A DNA stretch of 64,000 bases from Neobacillus sp. PS2-9 (lineage in GTDB: Bacteria; Bacillota; Bacilli; Bacillales; Cytobacillaceae). This document shows positions 62,866 through 64,000 of this stretch, one piece after another (within the stretch, counting starts at the first letter, position 1; every line of letters starts with the position of its first letter). Under the pieces are notes generated by a model, which saw nothing but the letters and a program-made list of their open reading frames with translations, ran no database searches and was not told the DNA's origin. Made by a program: the position numbers and the translations under genes. The DNA lies in assembly GCF_030915525.1 (NCBI RefSeq), contig NZ_CP133269.1:4755001-4819000 (forward strand), written 5' to 3'.

Positions 62866-64000
62866 CTATAAAGATTGGATAAATCGCTTGAATCCTTCCA
62901 TACCCGCTTCATCGCGCTTAAAGACACCTGCATCCTCTAATGCCTTTAGAAACTTCTTCCCGATTTCTTTTCTAACCAGGGATTCTACATTATTTTCACT
63001 TGCCACTCCATAATAACGTGTCTTCAATTCTTCCGCCCAGCTGTCATGATAGTCCGCAACCGTTTCACCCTTACCGAGAATAAACTGTTCGACTTCTACA
63101 AGCTCATCCTTTAAACGGGCTGGTAAAACAGCGAGTCCCATGACTTCAATCAGACCAATATTTTCTTTTTTAATATGATGAACATCTGCATGTGGATGGA
63201 AAATCCCCATTGGGTGCTCGTCATTCGTCCGATTATTTCGCAGGACCAAATCGAGTTCATAGGTATCGCCTTTTTTACGAGCAATCGGCGTAATGGTATT
63301 GTGCGGTGTCTCACCCGTCCATGCCAAAATTCCGACCTGTTCATCACTGTAATTTTTCCATTTGGCTAAAACATAAGCTCCCGCCTCTACAAGCTCGCTA
63401 ATTTGTGCAGAGCGCAGACGGATGACGGACATTGGCCATTTCACAATAGAGGCCGCCACCTGTGGAAACCCAACCATCTCGAACGTCCAATCATCTTCCG
63501 CCTTTGCCATCGCAAACTCATACTGACCGCCCTGATAGTGATCATGCGACAGAATAGAACCGCCTACAATTGGAATATCTGCATTCGAGCCGACAAAATA
63601 ATGTGGAAATTGATCGACAAAGGTTAATAAACGTAAAAAGGTCTCCCGGCTGATTTTCATATCTGTATGTGTTTCTGACAGCACGATACAATGCTCGTTG
63701 TAATACACATACGGTGAATACTGTAAATACCAGGTCTTATCGAGAAGCTTTAAACGAATCATGCGGTGATTCGAGCGTGCCGGGTGGCCGATCCTGCCGG
63801 CATACCCTTCGTTTTCCACACAAAGTAAGCACTTAGGATAGTCGACTTTTTCCACCATTCTCTCAAGCACGATGCTGCGTGGATCTTTTTCAGGCTTGGA
63901 TAGATTGATCGTAATATCTATATCGCCATATCCCGTCGCTGCCTTATACTCAATGTTGTTACCTATCCGCTTCATCTGGATATAATTACTATTCTTGCTA
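62866..64000 (-). CDS. galT: UTP-hexose-1-phosphate uridylyltransferase, type 2 GalT (5' end outside window)
   Basis: The frame is open to the right edge, so the protein is cut; at least 378 of the usual ~500 residues are visible. An internal ATG (63975) is not the start, since family sequence (SKNSNYIQMKRI) continues upstream of it. It transfers UMP between UDP-glucose and galactose-1-phosphate in the Leloir pathway. The catalytic loop is GGSILSHDHYQGG (His-x-His-x-Gln type), with metal-ligand-like FHPHADVHH further on. Type 2 enzymes are the B. subtilis form. galK and galE are not in the window; they may lie beyond the edge. Confidence 0.92.
   Translation of the reverse strand, partial: SKNSNYIQMKRIGNNIEYKAATGYGDIDITINLSKPEKDPRSIVLERMVEKVDYPKCLLCVENEGYAGRIGHPARSNHRMIRLKLLDKTWYLQYSPYVYYNEHCIVLSETHTDMKISRETFLRLLTFVDQFPHYFVGSNADIPIVGGSILSHDHYQGGQYEFAMAKAEDDWTFEMVGFPQVAASIVKWPMSVIRLRSAQISELVEAGAYVLAKWKNYSDEQVGILAWTGETPHNTITPIARKKGDTYELDLVLRNNRTNDEHPMGIFHPHADVHHIKKENIGLIEVMGLAVLPARLKDELVEVEQFILGKGETVADYHDSWAEELKTRYYGVASENNVESLVRKEIGKKFLKALEDAGVFKRDEAGMEGFKRFIQSL

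Overview
The window reads as chromosome of a low-GC Gram-positive bacterium of the Bacillaceae, probably an environmental Bacillus/Neobacillus-type organism. Support: strong AGGAGG-like ribosome binding sites, frequent TTG and GTG starts, and many proteins and gene neighbourhoods like those of Bacillus subtilis (YwrABCD, Des, DbpA, YknXYZ, TcyP, YxjC/YxjF). The species is inference. No rRNA, tRNA, transposase, prophage or CRISPR array was seen. Genes are cut at both edges: a methyltransferase on the left and galT on the right.

Layout. 1-10.2 kb: a ywr-like locus with paired short-chain chromate transporters, a cytoplasmic gamma-glutamyltransferase, a complete oligopeptide ABC importer (A-B-C-D-F) and a divergent Lrp/AsnC regulator. 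10.3-14.9 kb: a membrane-lipid desaturase with a DesR-like regulator that has lost its DNA-binding domain, a NarL-type two-component system and a CPBP protease. 15-24 kb: DbpA helicase, adenosine deaminase behind an adenine riboswitch, an ABC exporter, an MFS pump, a flavoprotein, a DJ-1-type protein and a His-rich surface protein. 24.2-32.3 kb: a YknXYZ-like exporter, a ComA-like regulator with a cytoplasmic multi-PAS kinase, and an AT-rich stretch with an unrecognised secreted protein. 32.5-45.9 kb: RNase J paralogue, MscS channel, M20 peptidase, LacI regulator with a HAD phosphatase, and assorted small enzymes and membrane proteins. 46-51.6 kb: cystine symporter TcyP, then a sigma-54 circuit (PAS-AAA-Fis activator, three enhancer-like sites, a -24/-12 promoter, and a GntP permease/3-hydroxybutyrate dehydrogenase operon). 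52.2-64 kb: a galactose module with the MglBAC importer, a three-component sensor (membrane-anchored sugar-binding protein, LytS-type kinase, AraC-type regulator), and galT-galM-galR.

The most unusual signal lies between genes. At least eight intergenic arrays repeat with a period of 51-54 bp, mostly 52 and close to five helical turns. Each unit holds a short inverted repeat. The arm sequence differs between arrays, and even within one array, while architecture and period stay the same. A second class has a 21-22 bp period, close to two turns. The window also carries many REP-like GGTGTCAGGCACC hairpins, several acting as terminators, and a long and a short form of one Bacillus-type repeat that differ by a deletion between 10-bp direct repeats.
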